A stretch of DNA of 64,000 nucleotides from Streptomyces lateritius (lineage in GTDB: Bacteria > Actinomycetota > Actinomycetes > Streptomycetales > Streptomycetaceae): assembly GCF_014649715.1 (NCBI RefSeq), contig NZ_BMTO01000009.1, positions 186,001-250,000 of the forward strand, given 5' to 3'. The first letter of the stretch is position 1; every line of letters starts with the position of its first letter. The position numbers and the translations under genes were made by a program. Positions 25,383-33,932 of the stretch are shown here, one piece after another. The notes below the pieces were generated by a model. It was not told where the DNA came from. It saw only the letters and a list, made by a program, of their open reading frames with translations, and searched no databases.

Positions 25383-27151
25383 CGCGCGTAGCGCGCGATC
25401 GGGTTGACCAGGTCGCCGACGAGCTGGAGCGCCGCCGACGGGTCCGCCAGGTCCACCATCTGCTTGTTGTTGCGCAGCTGGAGCCGGTTCAGCGCCGAGA
25501 GCGCGAAGGTCTCCGCGAACATGTCGTACTGCGCGAAGCGGTCCGCCAGTTCCGGATTCGACTCCTGGTAGCCGCGCACGCACTCCGCGACCGTCCGCCA
25601 GAAGTCGTCCTCGTCGAGGACGCCCTCCGCCGCCAGCCCGGCCGCGAGGAAGCGGAAGAAGCAGTCGAAGACATCCGTGAAGATCGACAGCAGCTTCATG
25701 TCCTCGGGCACCTCGGCCCTGATCCGCTCCACCGCCGGCGGCAGGACCGCGTTCGGGTCCATGACGCAGATCTCCTCGGCGATGTCCTTGAAGATCGCCC
25801 GGGCGACCGCGCCCCGCTCGTCGAGGACCAGGATCACGTTCTCGCCGTGTGGCATGTAGACCAGGTCGTACGCGTAGAAGCAGTGCAGGATCGGCAGCAG
25901 GTACGCGTCCAGGTAGCCGCGCAGCCACCGCGCCGGCGCCAGGCCCGACTCCTTGATCAGGGCGCCCGCGAAGGACGCGCCCTCGTGGTCGACGTGGAGC
26001 AGGGAGGCCATCGTCGCGAGCCGTTCGCCCGCCGCGAGGGTGGGCACGGGGGACTCGCGCCAGAGCGCGGCGAGCATTTTGCGGTACGGCGAGTAGCGGT
26101 CGGTCGCGGCCTCGTACTCCAGGTGCCGGTAGCCGATCGCGGCCCGCTCCCGGATGATCGAGAACCGGGCGGCCTTCAGGACCGAGTCGGCCTCGATCAG
26201 CCCCGCCAGCCAGTCGTTGATCGCCGGGGTGGCCTCCATGTAGGCGGCCGAGAGCCCTCGCATGAAGCCCATGTTGAGGACGGACAGGGCCGTCTTCACG
26301 TAGTGCTTGGCCGGGTCCGATGCGTTGAAGAAGGTACGGATCGACTGCTGGGCCAGGTAGGCGTCGTCGCCCTCGCCCAGGTAGACCAGGCGCTCCTGGG
26401 CGACCTCGGCGGCGAAGGTGACGGACAGCTTGTTCCACCACTGCCAGGGGTGGGCCGGCATCAGCAGGTAGTCGGCGAGGTCCAGACCCCGCTCGGCGAG
26501 GGTGGCGGCGAAGCCATCGACGGCCTTGTCGCCCAGCTCGGCCCGGATGAAGGTCTCGTACTCGATGCCCGCACCGGCCGTGAAGGTCGTGCGGTCGCGG
26601 CGCGCGGCCAGCCAGATCAGGTGGATCGGGGACGCGGCCTCGGGGGCGTACGCGCGGTACTCGTCCACGCCGAAGCCGAGCCGCCCGTTGTTGGCGACGA
26701 AGCAGGGGTGGCCCTCGGTCATCCCCGTCTCGACGGCCTGGAAGTCCGCGCGCGCCAGCTCGGCGGCGGAGACCCGCGGCTTGGTCGACTTGTACGCCGT
26801 ACCCGCCAGGGTGGAGGAGATCTCCTCCAGGTAGACCGGCAGGATCTCGTCGCTCAGCCCCAGCGCGCCGCGCAGGTCGGTGATGAACCGCAGGCCGTCG
26901 AGCGGGAGCTGCTCGTCGCCCCGGTGGCAGCTGATGGAGTCCGGATAGACCTGCCAGTGGTCGAGCGCGAACCGGTCGGCGGTGAAGCGGTACTCGGTGG
27001 CGCCGTCGTCGCTGAGGACCCGGTAGCGGCTCTCACCCAGCTCCTGGGGGTCGAGCAGACGCTCGTGCGCGAACTCGGCGAGGCCCTTGCGGATCAACGC
27101 GCGGTTGGCGTCGGCCCAGCGGGCGGGGGTGAGGTGGGCGACGGGGTTCAC
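25379..27151 (-). CDS. desD: Desferrioxamine synthetase DesD (NIS synthetase, IucA/IucC family)
   Basis: A 590-residue ATP-dependent siderophore synthetase that joins and cyclises N-hydroxy-N-succinylcadaverine units into desferrioxamines. IucA/IucC-family features include GHPCFVANNGRLGFG, LLMPAHPWQWWN, KTALSVLNMGFMRGLS and the C-terminal FhuF-like part (YDLVYMPHGENVILVLDE). GTG 27151 overlaps the TGA of desC by 4 nt, so it is the last gene of desABCD. Its own stop TAG lies within the CTAG terminus of the MITE-like repeat. A start further upstream was rejected because that frame only reads through desC out of frame. Confidence 0.96.
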   Translation of the reverse strand: MNPVAHLTPARWADANRALIRKGLAEFAHERLLDPQELGESRYRVLSDDGATEYRFTADRFALDHWQVYPDSISCHRGDEQLPLDGLRFITDLRGALGLSDEILPVYLEEISSTLAGTAYKSTKPRVSAAELARADFQAVETGMTEGHPCFVANNGRLGFGVDEYRAYAPEAASPIHLIWLAARRDRTTFTAGAGIEYETFIRAELGDKAVDGFAATLAERGLDLADYLLMPAHPWQWWNKLSVTFAAEVAQERLVYLGEGDDAYLAQQSIRTFFNASDPAKHYVKTALSVLNMGFMRGLSAAYMEATPAINDWLAGLIEADSVLKAARFSIIRERAAIGYRHLEYEAATDRYSPYRKMLAALWRESPVPTLAAGERLATMASLLHVDHEGASFAGALIKESGLAPARWLRGYLDAYLLPILHCFYAYDLVYMPHGENVILVLDERGAVARAIFKDIAEEICVMDPNAVLPPAVERIRAEVPEDMKLLSIFTDVFDCFFRFLAAGLAAEGVLDEDDFWRTVAECVRGYQESNPELADRFAQYDMFAETFALSALNRLQLRNNKQMVDLADPSAALQLVGDLVNPIARYAR

Positions 27152-27687
27152 AGGGCGGCTCCCACGGGCCCCACGGCGGCCTCGAACTGCTCGCGGCTGC
27201 AGAAGCTGAGCAGCGCGGTCTTCTCCGGCTTCTCGATCTCCCGCTCCGGCACGAAACCGACGGCCGCGTTCAGCGCGTGCACGGCCTTGTTGCGCACATC
27301 GGGCTCGACGACGACCCGGAGGGTCGCCGGGTCGGCGAACAGCTCGGCCATCACGGCGGTGATCACGGACCGGGTGAAGCCGTGCACGGGCGTGTCGGTC
27401 GGCGCGACGAGGAAGTGCATGCCGACGTCGCCGGGCTGCGGCTCGTACAGGCCGACCAGCTCGACCTTGGACGGGTCGTACCGCTCCATGAGGAAGGCCG
27501 GCTCTTCGTCGACCAGGCCGATGAAGGCGTCGTGGTGCGGGTTGGCGGCGATCGCCATGTACTCGCGCTCGACGTCCTGGAGTCTGGCGTCCTGCATCAT
27601 CCAGAAGGCGGCCTTGGGGTGGGTGACCCAGGGGTGTATCAGCTCGGCGTCTGCCAGCGGATCGAGGGGACGGACACGGAACGTCAT
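27148..27687 (-). CDS. desC: DesC, N-hydroxycadaverine acyltransferase
   Basis: A 179-residue GNAT-type acyltransferase of the siderophore-acylase group. It transfers succinyl or acetyl from CoA to N-hydroxycadaverine, giving the DesD substrate. Recognisable parts are HPWVTHPKAAFWMMQD, LYEPQPGDVGMHFLVAP and RVVVEPDVRNKAVHALNAAVGF, the last forming the CoA site. ATG 27687 overlaps the desB stop by 4 nt and the gene overlaps desD by 4 nt, a tightly coupled order A-B-C-D. Confidence 0.95.
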   Translation of the reverse strand: MTFRVRPLDPLADAELIHPWVTHPKAAFWMMQDARLQDVEREYMAIAANPHHDAFIGLVDEEPAFLMERYDPSKVELVGLYEPQPGDVGMHFLVAPTDTPVHGFTRSVITAVMAELFADPATLRVVVEPDVRNKAVHALNAAVGFVPEREIEKPEKTALLSFCSREQFEAAVGPVGAAL

Positions 27688-28967
27688 ACGGCGAACTCCT
27701 GGAACGCGATGGTCTTCTCGACGGGGTAGTACTCGGTGCCCAGCATCGCTCCGATGATGTACGCGTTGCGGTACGCCCCCATGCCCAGGTCGGGCGAGGT
27801 GATGGAGTGCGTGTGCACGCCGGCGTTCTGCAGGAAGACGCCACGGCCCGTCGTGTCGATCGAGTAGTTGCGGGCCACGTCGAAGCGGCCCTGTCCGTCC
27901 CACTTGAGGCGGTCCCGGACCGGCTCGAGGAAGGCGGGGACGGCGTACTTGTAGCCGGTGGCGAGGATCAGGCCCTCGGTCTCCAGCGTGAAGTCCTTCT
28001 CCTGCTCCTCCTGGTGGAAGCCGAGCGTGTACGTGCCGCTCGTGTCGTCGTACGCGGCGGAGCGCAGGGCCGAGTTCGTGAGAAGCCGGGTGGGGACCGG
28101 GCCCGTCAGGTTCTTCTGGTAGAGCAGGTCGAAGATGGCGTCGATCAGCTCGCCGTCGATGCCCTTGAAGAGGCCCTTCTGCTGGGTCTCCAGGCGGTAG
28201 CGGGTCTGCTCGGGCAGCGCGTGGAAGTAGTCCACGTACTCCGGCGAGGTCATCTCCAGCGTCAGCTTGGTGTACTCCAGCGGGAAGAAGCGCGGGGAGC
28301 GCGTCACCCAGTTGAGCCGGTAGCCGTGCACGTCGATCTCGGACAGCAGGTCGTAGTAGATCTCCGCCGCGCTCTGGCCACTGCCGACCAGGGTGATCGA
28401 CTTCTTCCTCTGCAGGGCGGCCTTGTTCTGGAGGTAGCGCGAGTTGTGGATCAGGTCGCCGCCGAGGCCCTGGCAGGAGTCGGGGACGTACGGCGGGGTG
28501 CCGGTGCCCAGCACGATCCGGCGGGCGCGGAACGTTTCTCCACCCTCGGTCGCCACCACGTACAGCTCGCTGCCCTCGTCGTAGGAGACGGAGGAGACGG
28601 TGGTGGAGAAGCGGATGCTGCTCAGTTTGGCGGCGGCCCAGCGGCAGTAGTCGTTGTACTCGGTCCGCAGCGGATAGAAGTTCTCGCGGATGTAGAACGA
28701 GTAGAGCCGGCCCTTCTCCTTCAGGTAGTTGAGGAAGGAGTACGGGGAGGTCGGGTCGGCCATCGTGACCAGGTCCGACATGAACGGCGTCTGGAGGTGG
28801 GCGCCCTCCAGGAACATGCCGGAGTGCCACTCGAAGTCCGGCTTGGACTCCAGGAAGAGACCGTTCAGGTGGCCGATCGGCTCGGTCAGGCAGGCGAGGC
28901 CGAGGTTGAACGGACCGAGCCCGATGCCGATGAAGTCGTACGTGTCGGTCGTATCAGGCGTGGACAA
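27684..28967 (-). CDS. desB: DesB, FAD-dependent cadaverine N-monooxygenase
   Basis: A 427-residue flavoenzyme of the lysine/ornithine N-hydroxylase family, here for cadaverine. The FAD loop is GIGLGPFNLGL (residues about 14-24), the NADPH loop VGSGQSAAEIYYDLL (about 195-209), and LATGYKYAVP the family C-terminal motif. It starts at TTG 28967, which overlaps the desA stop by 14 nt; TTG initiation is unusual, but the conserved N-terminus (TYDFIGIGLGP) allows no later start. Product feeds DesC. Confidence 0.95.
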   Translation of the reverse strand: MSTPDTTDTYDFIGIGLGPFNLGLACLTEPIGHLNGLFLESKPDFEWHSGMFLEGAHLQTPFMSDLVTMADPTSPYSFLNYLKEKGRLYSFYIRENFYPLRTEYNDYCRWAAAKLSSIRFSTTVSSVSYDEGSELYVVATEGGETFRARRIVLGTGTPPYVPDSCQGLGGDLIHNSRYLQNKAALQRKKSITLVGSGQSAAEIYYDLLSEIDVHGYRLNWVTRSPRFFPLEYTKLTLEMTSPEYVDYFHALPEQTRYRLETQQKGLFKGIDGELIDAIFDLLYQKNLTGPVPTRLLTNSALRSAAYDDTSGTYTLGFHQEEQEKDFTLETEGLILATGYKYAVPAFLEPVRDRLKWDGQGRFDVARNYSIDTTGRGVFLQNAGVHTHSITSPDLGMGAYRNAYIIGAMLGTEYYPVEKTIAFQEFAV

Positions 28968-30426
28968 GGGTCTCTCCCAGGTACTGCTCGGCGTGGCCGG
29001 CTATCAGGTCAAGGACGGCGGCGATGTCCGCTGTCGTGGTCTCGGGGTTGAGCAGGGTGAACTTCAGGTACTGGCGGCCGTCGACCTTGGTCCCGGCGAC
29101 GACGGCCTCGCCGGAGGCGAAGAGCGCCTTGCGGGCGTACAGGTTGGCCCGGTCGATCTCGGCGGGGGAGGTGACGGCCTCGGGGATGTAGCGGTAGACG
29201 AGGGTCGACAGCTGCGGCTCGACGACCACGTCGTAGCGCGGATCGGCGGCGAGCAGTTCGAAGCCGGCCGCCGCCAGGTCGCAGACCTCGTCGAAGAGCT
29301 CGCCGACGCCGTCGGCGCCCATCACGCGCAGGGTCATCCACAGCTTGAGCGCGTCGAAGCGGCGGGTGGTCTGCAAGGACTTGTCGACCTGGTTGGGGAT
29401 CTTCCCCCACAGTCCTTCGGACGTGGGAGGTGCCTCCATGGCCACCGGCTGGCGCGGGTTGAGGTAGTCCGCGTGATAGGTCGCGTGGCGCAGGGTGGAG
29501 CCGTCACGGACCAGGACGGCGGAGGAACTCACCGGCTGGAAGAAGGACTTGTGGTAGTCGACCGTGACGGAGTCGGCCCGCTCGATGCCGTCCAGGAGGT
29601 GACGGCGGGTGGGCGAGGCGAGCAGTCCGCAGCCGTAGGCCGCGTCCACGTGCATCCAGGCGCCGTACTCGGAGGCCAGTGCGGCGATCTCGGGCAGCGG
29701 GTCGATCGAGCCGAAGTCCGTGGTGCCGGCGGTGGCCACGATCGCCATCGGGACCAGGCCCTCGGCGCGGCAGGCCTCCAGCTCGGCGGCGAGGACGACG
29801 GACTGCATGCGCTTGGTCCGGTCGACCGGGACGGAGATGACGGCGTCGGCGCCGAGGCCGAGGAGGGTGGCCGACTTCTGGACGCTGAAGTGGCTGCACT
29901 CGGAGGAGAAGATGCGGAGTTTCGCCAGGTCGTCCGTCTTGGCCTCCTCGCGGGCGAGGAGGAGAGCCTGCAGGTTGGACTGCGTGCCACCGCTGGTGAA
30001 GACGCCGTCGGCGGCGGGGCCGAGGCCGATGCGGCTGGTGGTCCAGTCGATGAGCTTGCGCTCGATGAGGGTGCCGCCGGCGCTCTGGTCCCAGGTGTCC
30101 AGCGAGGAGTTGACCGCCGAGAGGACGGCCTCGCCGAGGACGGCGGGGATCACGACCGGGCAGTTGAGGTGGCCCAGGTAGCGCGGGTGGTGGAAGTAGA
30201 CGGCGTCACGGAGGTAGACGCTCTCCAGCTCGTCGAGCGCGGCGGAGGTGTCGCCGAGCGGCTTGTCGAGGTCGACGGCGTCGATGACGGGGGCCAGGTC
30301 GGCGGGGGTGACGCCGGTGAACGGGCGTCGCGTCGTGGCGAGTTTGTCCGCCACCCGCTCGACTCCTTCGATGACGGAGCGTCGATAGCTCTCCGCCGTG
30401 GCGTCGTTGAGCAGGTGCGAGCGCAT
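28954..30426 (-). CDS. desA: DesA, PLP-dependent lysine decarboxylase
   Basis: A 490-residue group II decarboxylase that makes cadaverine, the first step of desferrioxamine synthesis. The PLP lysine is in TVDYHKSFFQP (about residue 293), with AAYGCG and MHVDAAYG upstream and the substrate region YLGHLNCP near the N-terminus. First gene of desABCD, preceded by an iron box. The segment APPTSEGLWG (about residues 332-341) is encoded by a dispersed hairpin repeat at 29403-29434, apparently an in-frame insertion. Confidence 0.96.
   Translation of the reverse strand: MRSHLLNDATAESYRRSVIEGVERVADKLATTRRPFTGVTPADLAPVIDAVDLDKPLGDTSAALDELESVYLRDAVYFHHPRYLGHLNCPVVIPAVLGEAVLSAVNSSLDTWDQSAGGTLIERKLIDWTTSRIGLGPAADGVFTSGGTQSNLQALLLAREEAKTDDLAKLRIFSSECSHFSVQKSATLLGLGADAVISVPVDRTKRMQSVVLAAELEACRAEGLVPMAIVATAGTTDFGSIDPLPEIAALASEYGAWMHVDAAYGCGLLASPTRRHLLDGIERADSVTVDYHKSFFQPVSSSAVLVRDGSTLRHATYHADYLNPRQPVAMEAPPTSEGLWGKIPNQVDKSLQTTRRFDALKLWMTLRVMGADGVGELFDEVCDLAAAGFELLAADPRYDVVVEPQLSTLVYRYIPEAVTSPAEIDRANLYARKALFASGEAVVAGTKVDGRQYLKFTLLNPETTTADIAAVLDLIAGHAEQYLGETLVHA
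29403..29434 (-). repeat. Hairpin-forming dispersed repeat inside desA
   Basis: Read on the minus strand it starts GGCACCTCCC, has CCGAAGG in the middle and ends GGGGGA, the pattern also seen twice in the ABC exporter linker (57948-57977, 58077-58106). The ends can pair into a stem with a GAAG loop. It keeps the desA frame. Confidence 0.65.
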
Positions 30427-30497
30427 GCGGGGTCCTCCCGGGACAGGGACTCGGTCGGCCCCTCCGGACAGGAAAGAGGGGGCGAGGGGGCGACGTA

Positions 30498-30526
30498 TGA
30501 ACTTAGGTTAGCCTAACCTAAGTTCA
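30498..30526. promoter_or_regulatory. Iron box of the desABCD operon
   Basis: TTAGGTTAGCCTAACCTAA at 30503-30521 matches the Streptomyces DmdR/IdeR iron-box consensus and is extended by flanking bases to a perfect 29-nt palindrome (14-bp arms around one C). It lies 72 bp upstream of desA. DmdR1 with Fe(II) should repress here. Confidence 0.95.
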
Positions 30527-30574
30527 ACTCGCAACGTCCCTCGCCCCCCTCGGGGCGCAGTGGTTGCCTTCCGG

Positions 30575-31417
30575 CTACGCGTCGTCCTCCGGCGCCTCGC
30601 GCAGGGCGTCCTCGGACAGACCCTTGCGCCAGTAGCCGACGAACGTCACACGCCGGCGGTCGAGCTGACGCTCGTTCACGAAGTGACGGCGCAGCGCCTT
30701 CACGGAGCCGGACTCCCCCGCCAGCCAGACGTACGGCGCCTCGCCGGGCAGCTCGGCACCGCGCACCGCGTCCACGGCGGAGGGCGCGCCCTCCTCCCGT
30801 ACGAGCCACGTGACGGTGGCGTCGGCCTCGGTCGCGAGCTCCGCCCGGTCCCCGGAGTACGGGACTTCGAGGTAGACCTTCGCCCGGGTCTCCGCCGGCA
30901 GCCACTCCAGGATCGCGGAGGCGGCCGGCAGTGCCGTCTCGTCCGCCCAGATCAGTACGGAGTCGGCGTCGGCCGGCAACTGGAAGCGGACGCCGGTGTT
31001 CGCGGAGACCGCCGGGCCGAGCACGACCACCTTGTCACCCGCTTCGGCGTGCTGCGCCCAGCGGCAGGCGGGGCCGCCGTCCTCGTGCAGCGCGAAGTCG
31101 ATGTCGACCTCGGGGCGCGGCTCGGTGCGCTGCTCCCGGACGGTGTACGAACGCATCACCGCGCGCTCGTCGTCGGGCATCGCGCGCCAGGCGCCCAGGA
31201 TCGCGTACATGTCCGGGTTGTCCAGCGGCGGCAGGACGGGCGCCTCCTGGCCGGGGTGCGGCAGGAAGAGGGAGAGCGACTGGTCGCGCCCTCCGGAGGC
31301 GAAGGCCTTCAGGTCCTCACCCGTGAAGGTGACCCGGACCAGGGACGGACCGAGCCGCCTCGTCCGGTCGACCTGGAGCGAGAAGAACTGGAACGGGGCG
31401 GTCTCGGTGGTCGTCAT
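30575..31417 (-). CDS. desF: DesF, siderophore-interacting protein (ferri-siderophore reductase)
   Basis: A 280-residue FAD-binding protein of the SIP/ViuB family that reduces or releases iron from ferrioxamine in the cytoplasm. The flavin motif RSYTVRE (about residues 89-95), the SIP domain VLIWADETALPAA and the C-terminal VTFVGYWRKG are typical. It lies 4 nt downstream of desE and would be transcribed from the iron box at 32527. It stops about 70 bp before the desABCD iron box. Confidence 0.93.
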   Translation of the reverse strand: MTTTETAPFQFFSLQVDRTRRLGPSLVRVTFTGEDLKAFASGGRDQSLSLFLPHPGQEAPVLPPLDNPDMYAILGAWRAMPDDERAVMRSYTVREQRTEPRPEVDIDFALHEDGGPACRWAQHAEAGDKVVVLGPAVSANTGVRFQLPADADSVLIWADETALPAASAILEWLPAETRAKVYLEVPYSGDRAELATEADATVTWLVREEGAPSAVDAVRGAELPGEAPYVWLAGESGSVKALRRHFVNERQLDRRRVTFVGYWRKGLSEDALREAPEDDA

Positions 31418-31421
31418 CGGG

Positions 31422-32474
31422 TCAGGACACCTTCTTCGCGTTCTCCAGGGCCTTGGCCAGGTCCTCGAGCAGCGGGGCGCACTTGGCGTAGGAGTAGATC
31501 GGCTCGGTCACGCGCGGGATGACCTGGCCGGCCTTGACGGCGGGCAGCGCGGCCCACGTCGGCTTGGCCTTCAGGGCCTCCGGCTGCAGGGCCGAGGTGC
31601 GGTTGTCGAGCATGATGACGTCGGCCGCGTACTTGTCGACGTTCTCCCAGCTCAGGCCCTCGAACCAACCGCCCTGGTCCAGCTTGGTCGGGACGACCAG
31701 GTTGACGCCCAGCTCCTTGAAGAAGAGCGTGTCGGTCGGGCGGACCGGGGTGGAGACGTAGAACAGGTCGGGCGAGCCGGAGCCGATCAGGACCTTGATG
31801 TCCTTCTTGCCCTTGGCGGCCTGACGGACGCGCTCGGCGGCCGCCTCGAAGCGGGCCTTGTCGTCCTGGATCTGCTTGGTCTTGACGTCGGCGCCCAGCG
31901 AGGCGGCGAGGTCGGCGTGACGCTGGAGCACGGCGGGCATCGACTTGTCGGCGGCCCACAGAGCGACGCTCGGGGCGATCTTGAGGATCTTGTCCTTCTG
32001 CTCGGCCGGGACGTACCAGAGGTCGTTCTTCTCCCACATGTCCGTGATGAGGAGCTCCGGGCTGAGCTTGAGGTACTCCTCGATCTTGAACTCGCCCCAG
32101 ACGTTGCCGATGACCTTGACCTTCGTGGTGTCGAGGTCGCCGGCCTGGACGTCCGGCTTCTTCTCCTTGGTCTTCGGGTCCTCGACGTAGGTCGGGCCGA
32201 AGACGCCCTTGACCTCGATGCCGAAGTCCTTCAGGGCGGCAGCGGTACCGGTGAAGGCGACGATGTTCTTCGGGGTGGACTTCGCCTCGACGGCCGTACC
32301 GCGGTCGTCGGTGAACCTCCACGGCCCGGCCTTCCCGGTCGCACCGGCGGAGGAGCTGCCACTGCCCTTGGTCTCGCTGCCGCAGGCGGCGAGAGCGGCG
32401 CCGAGCCCGAGGGCGCCGCCTGCGGCGAGAAGGCCGCGACGGGTGAGGTGAGTGGCTCGGGCGTTGCTGGGCAT
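31422..32474 (-). CDS. desE: DesE, ferrioxamine-binding lipoprotein
   Basis: A 350-residue substrate-binding lipoprotein for ferrioxamine uptake. The N-terminus has twin arginines (LTRRGLLAAGG) and a lipobox LAAC, so export may be by Tat with lipid attachment at that Cys. The mature part is a cluster A-type iron-siderophore binding protein (PELLITDMWEKND, WFEGLSWENVD, PIYSYAKCAPLLEDLAKAL). ATG 32474 begins the signal; the upstream in-frame codon at 32519 would add a leader without signal character. An iron box lies 53 bp upstream. The cognate permease and ATPase are not in the window. Confidence 0.95.
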   Translation of the reverse strand: MPSNARATHLTRRGLLAAGGALGLGAALAACGSETKGSGSSSAGATGKAGPWRFTDDRGTAVEAKSTPKNIVAFTGTAAALKDFGIEVKGVFGPTYVEDPKTKEKKPDVQAGDLDTTKVKVIGNVWGEFKIEEYLKLSPELLITDMWEKNDLWYVPAEQKDKILKIAPSVALWAADKSMPAVLQRHADLAASLGADVKTKQIQDDKARFEAAAERVRQAAKGKKDIKVLIGSGSPDLFYVSTPVRPTDTLFFKELGVNLVVPTKLDQGGWFEGLSWENVDKYAADVIMLDNRTSALQPEALKAKPTWAALPAVKAGQVIPRVTEPIYSYAKCAPLLEDLAKALENAKKVS

Positions 32475-32526
32475 GGCGAAGTCGCTTTCGGTACGTGCCG
32501 GGTGGTTCGGCCTGATCAAGTCGAGG

Positions 32527-32545
32527 GTAGGTTAGCCTAACCTCA
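32527..32545. promoter_or_regulatory. Iron box of the desEF operon
   Basis: GTAGGTTAGCCTAACCTCA agrees with the desABCD iron box at 17 of 19 positions and retains the TAGGTTAG/CTAACCT arms. It lies in the divergent region between desE and the XRE gene. Confidence 0.92.
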
Positions 32546-32696
32546 GGTGGATCAGTAGGGGTGGGGCCCTGGGCTGTACGTCACACAACCCGCTGGTCAG
32601 TCGCGTGATTCGTGCCACCGGGGCGGGATGGGGTGGTTACGCTCGACTACGGACCGAAATGGGCGCAGTGATGCGTAACTTGGGGGTGACCTCGTC

Positions 32697-33545
32697 GTGG
32701 TCAACATCCGCAGCCTGGATCCGAGCGCCTCGCCGCTGGACTACTACGGCTCCGAACTCCGCCGCCTGAGGGAAGAGGCGGGGCTCAACCAGGCGCAGTT
32801 GGGGGAGATCGTCTTCTGTACGGCGTCGCTGATCGGTCAGATCGAGACGGCGAAGAAGGTGCCGACGCGGCGCTTCTCGGAGCAGCTGGACGCGGCTCTG
32901 ATGACGGGCGGGGTGTTCACGCGGCTGGTGGGGCTGGTTCTGAGAAGCCAGTTGCCGAACTGGTTCCAGCCGTACGCGGAGATGGAGGCGAAGGCGACCT
33001 GCATCTACTCGTTCCAGGCGCAGCTTGTCGACGGCCTGCTCCAGACGCCCGCGTACGCGCGGGCGGTCCTCGGCGCCCGGACCGATGACGACCTCGACGC
33101 CAAGGTAGCCGCCCGTGTCGAACGCCAGCGGATCCTGGACCGGGACACTCCGCCGTTGGTCTGGGTGGTGATGGGTGAAGCGGTACTGCACCAGGAGATC
33201 GGCGGAGGGGCGGTCATGCGGAACCAGCTCGCCCATCTGTTGGCGTTGCGGAAGCGGGAGTGGGTGAAAGCCCAGATCCTCCCGTTCACGGCTGGGGCAC
33301 ATGCGGGGCTACCGGGATCGTTCAACCTTCTGCGCTTCGAGGATGACCCCGACATCGTCTACACGGAGGACTTCGTCCAGGGGCACATGACGGCCAATCC
33401 GGCGGCCATCAAAGAAGGTTCGCTCCGTTACGATCACCTTCAGGCCGCCGCCCTCTCCGTGGAGGACTCGGCCGCACTGATCGCCCGCGCAATGGAGGAT
33501 CGTTATGGGGACCAACCAGAACCTGACGAGCGCGCGCTGGCGTAA
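32697..33545 (+). CDS. XRE-family regulator with DUF5753 (WhiJ-type)
   Basis: A 282-residue DNA-binding protein. The N-terminal helix-turn-helix (about 18-70: GSELRRLREEAGLNQAQLGE and TASLIGQIETAKKVPT) is followed by the DUF5753 domain (about 95-270), starting with IYSFQAQLVDGLLQTPAYARAVL. This class, with a DUF397 partner, includes WhiJ and AbaA-region regulators of Streptomyces development. GTG 32697 follows a GGGGGTGA site. The gene overlaps its DUF397 partner by 41 nt. Confidence 0.9.
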   Translation: MVNIRSLDPSASPLDYYGSELRRLREEAGLNQAQLGEIVFCTASLIGQIETAKKVPTRRFSEQLDAALMTGGVFTRLVGLVLRSQLPNWFQPYAEMEAKATCIYSFQAQLVDGLLQTPAYARAVLGARTDDDLDAKVAARVERQRILDRDTPPLVWVVMGEAVLHQEIGGGAVMRNQLAHLLALRKREWVKAQILPFTAGAHAGLPGSFNLLRFEDDPDIVYTEDFVQGHMTANPAAIKEGSLRYDHLQAAALSVEDSAALIARAMEDRYGDQPEPDERALA

Positions 33546-33783
33546 GTCGTCGTACAGCTCCGACACTGGCGGGCAGTGCGTCGAGTGCGCCCCGCTTGGC
33601 GCCGCCGCTTGGCGCAAGTCCTCCTACAGCGGCGACACGGGCGGCGACTGCGTCGAGGTCGCCGACCTCACCGCCCACGTCGCCGTCAGGGACTCCAAGG
33701 ACCCCGAGGGTCCCGCCTTCCTGGCCACGCCGGCCGCGTTCACCGCGTTCGTGACCGCGACGGCCGAGGGGCACCTGGGCTGA
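33505..33783 (+). CDS. DUF397 protein with duplicated core motif
   Basis: A 92-residue partner of the preceding XRE regulator. DUF397 proteins are usually about 60-75 residues with one WRKSSYS...CVE motif; here the motif occurs twice (WRKSSYSSDTGGQCVE, residues about 12-27, and WRKSSYSGDTGGDCVE, 36-51), followed by the normal tail VAVRDSKDPEGPAFLATPAAF. Such small proteins are thought to modulate the XRE protein. The extra copy is a 72-bp-period duplication. The gene is followed by a terminator shared with acdH. Confidence 0.9.
   Translation: MGTNQNLTSARWRKSSYSSDTGGQCVECAPLGAAAWRKSSYSGDTGGDCVEVADLTAHVAVRDSKDPEGPAFLATPAAFTAFVTATAEGHLG
33538..33657 (+). repeat. Duplicated DUF397 core at DNA level
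   Basis: Two 48-nt segments (33538-33585 and 33610-33657), 72 bp apart, encode nearly the same 16 residues. The DNA copies differ mostly at third codon positions, so the duplication is not very recent. Confidence 0.85.
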
Positions 33784-33868
33784 CCGTGGCCCCTGGGCTT
33801 CTGTCGGGTGGCGCGGGCGCGAGGGCGGCCACCACCAGAAGCTCGCGGGCCCCGAGGCCCGGAAGACC

Positions 33869-33903
33869 ATCGCCCGTCACCCCGAACCGGGGTGACGGGC
33901 GAT
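33869..33903. terminator. Bidirectional terminator between DUF397 and acdH
   Basis: A perfect 16-bp stem (33869-33884 with 33888-33903) with a 3-nt loop separates the convergent DUF397 and acyl-CoA dehydrogenase genes. Confidence 0.88.
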
Positions 33904-33932
33904 CGGCCCGCACTGGCGACGTAGGCGGACCG

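Noticed and set aside
25310..27757. An 815-codon plus-strand frame across desD and desC
   Set aside because: It is antisense to two clearly recognised genes and has Arg/Val/Gly-rich shadow composition.
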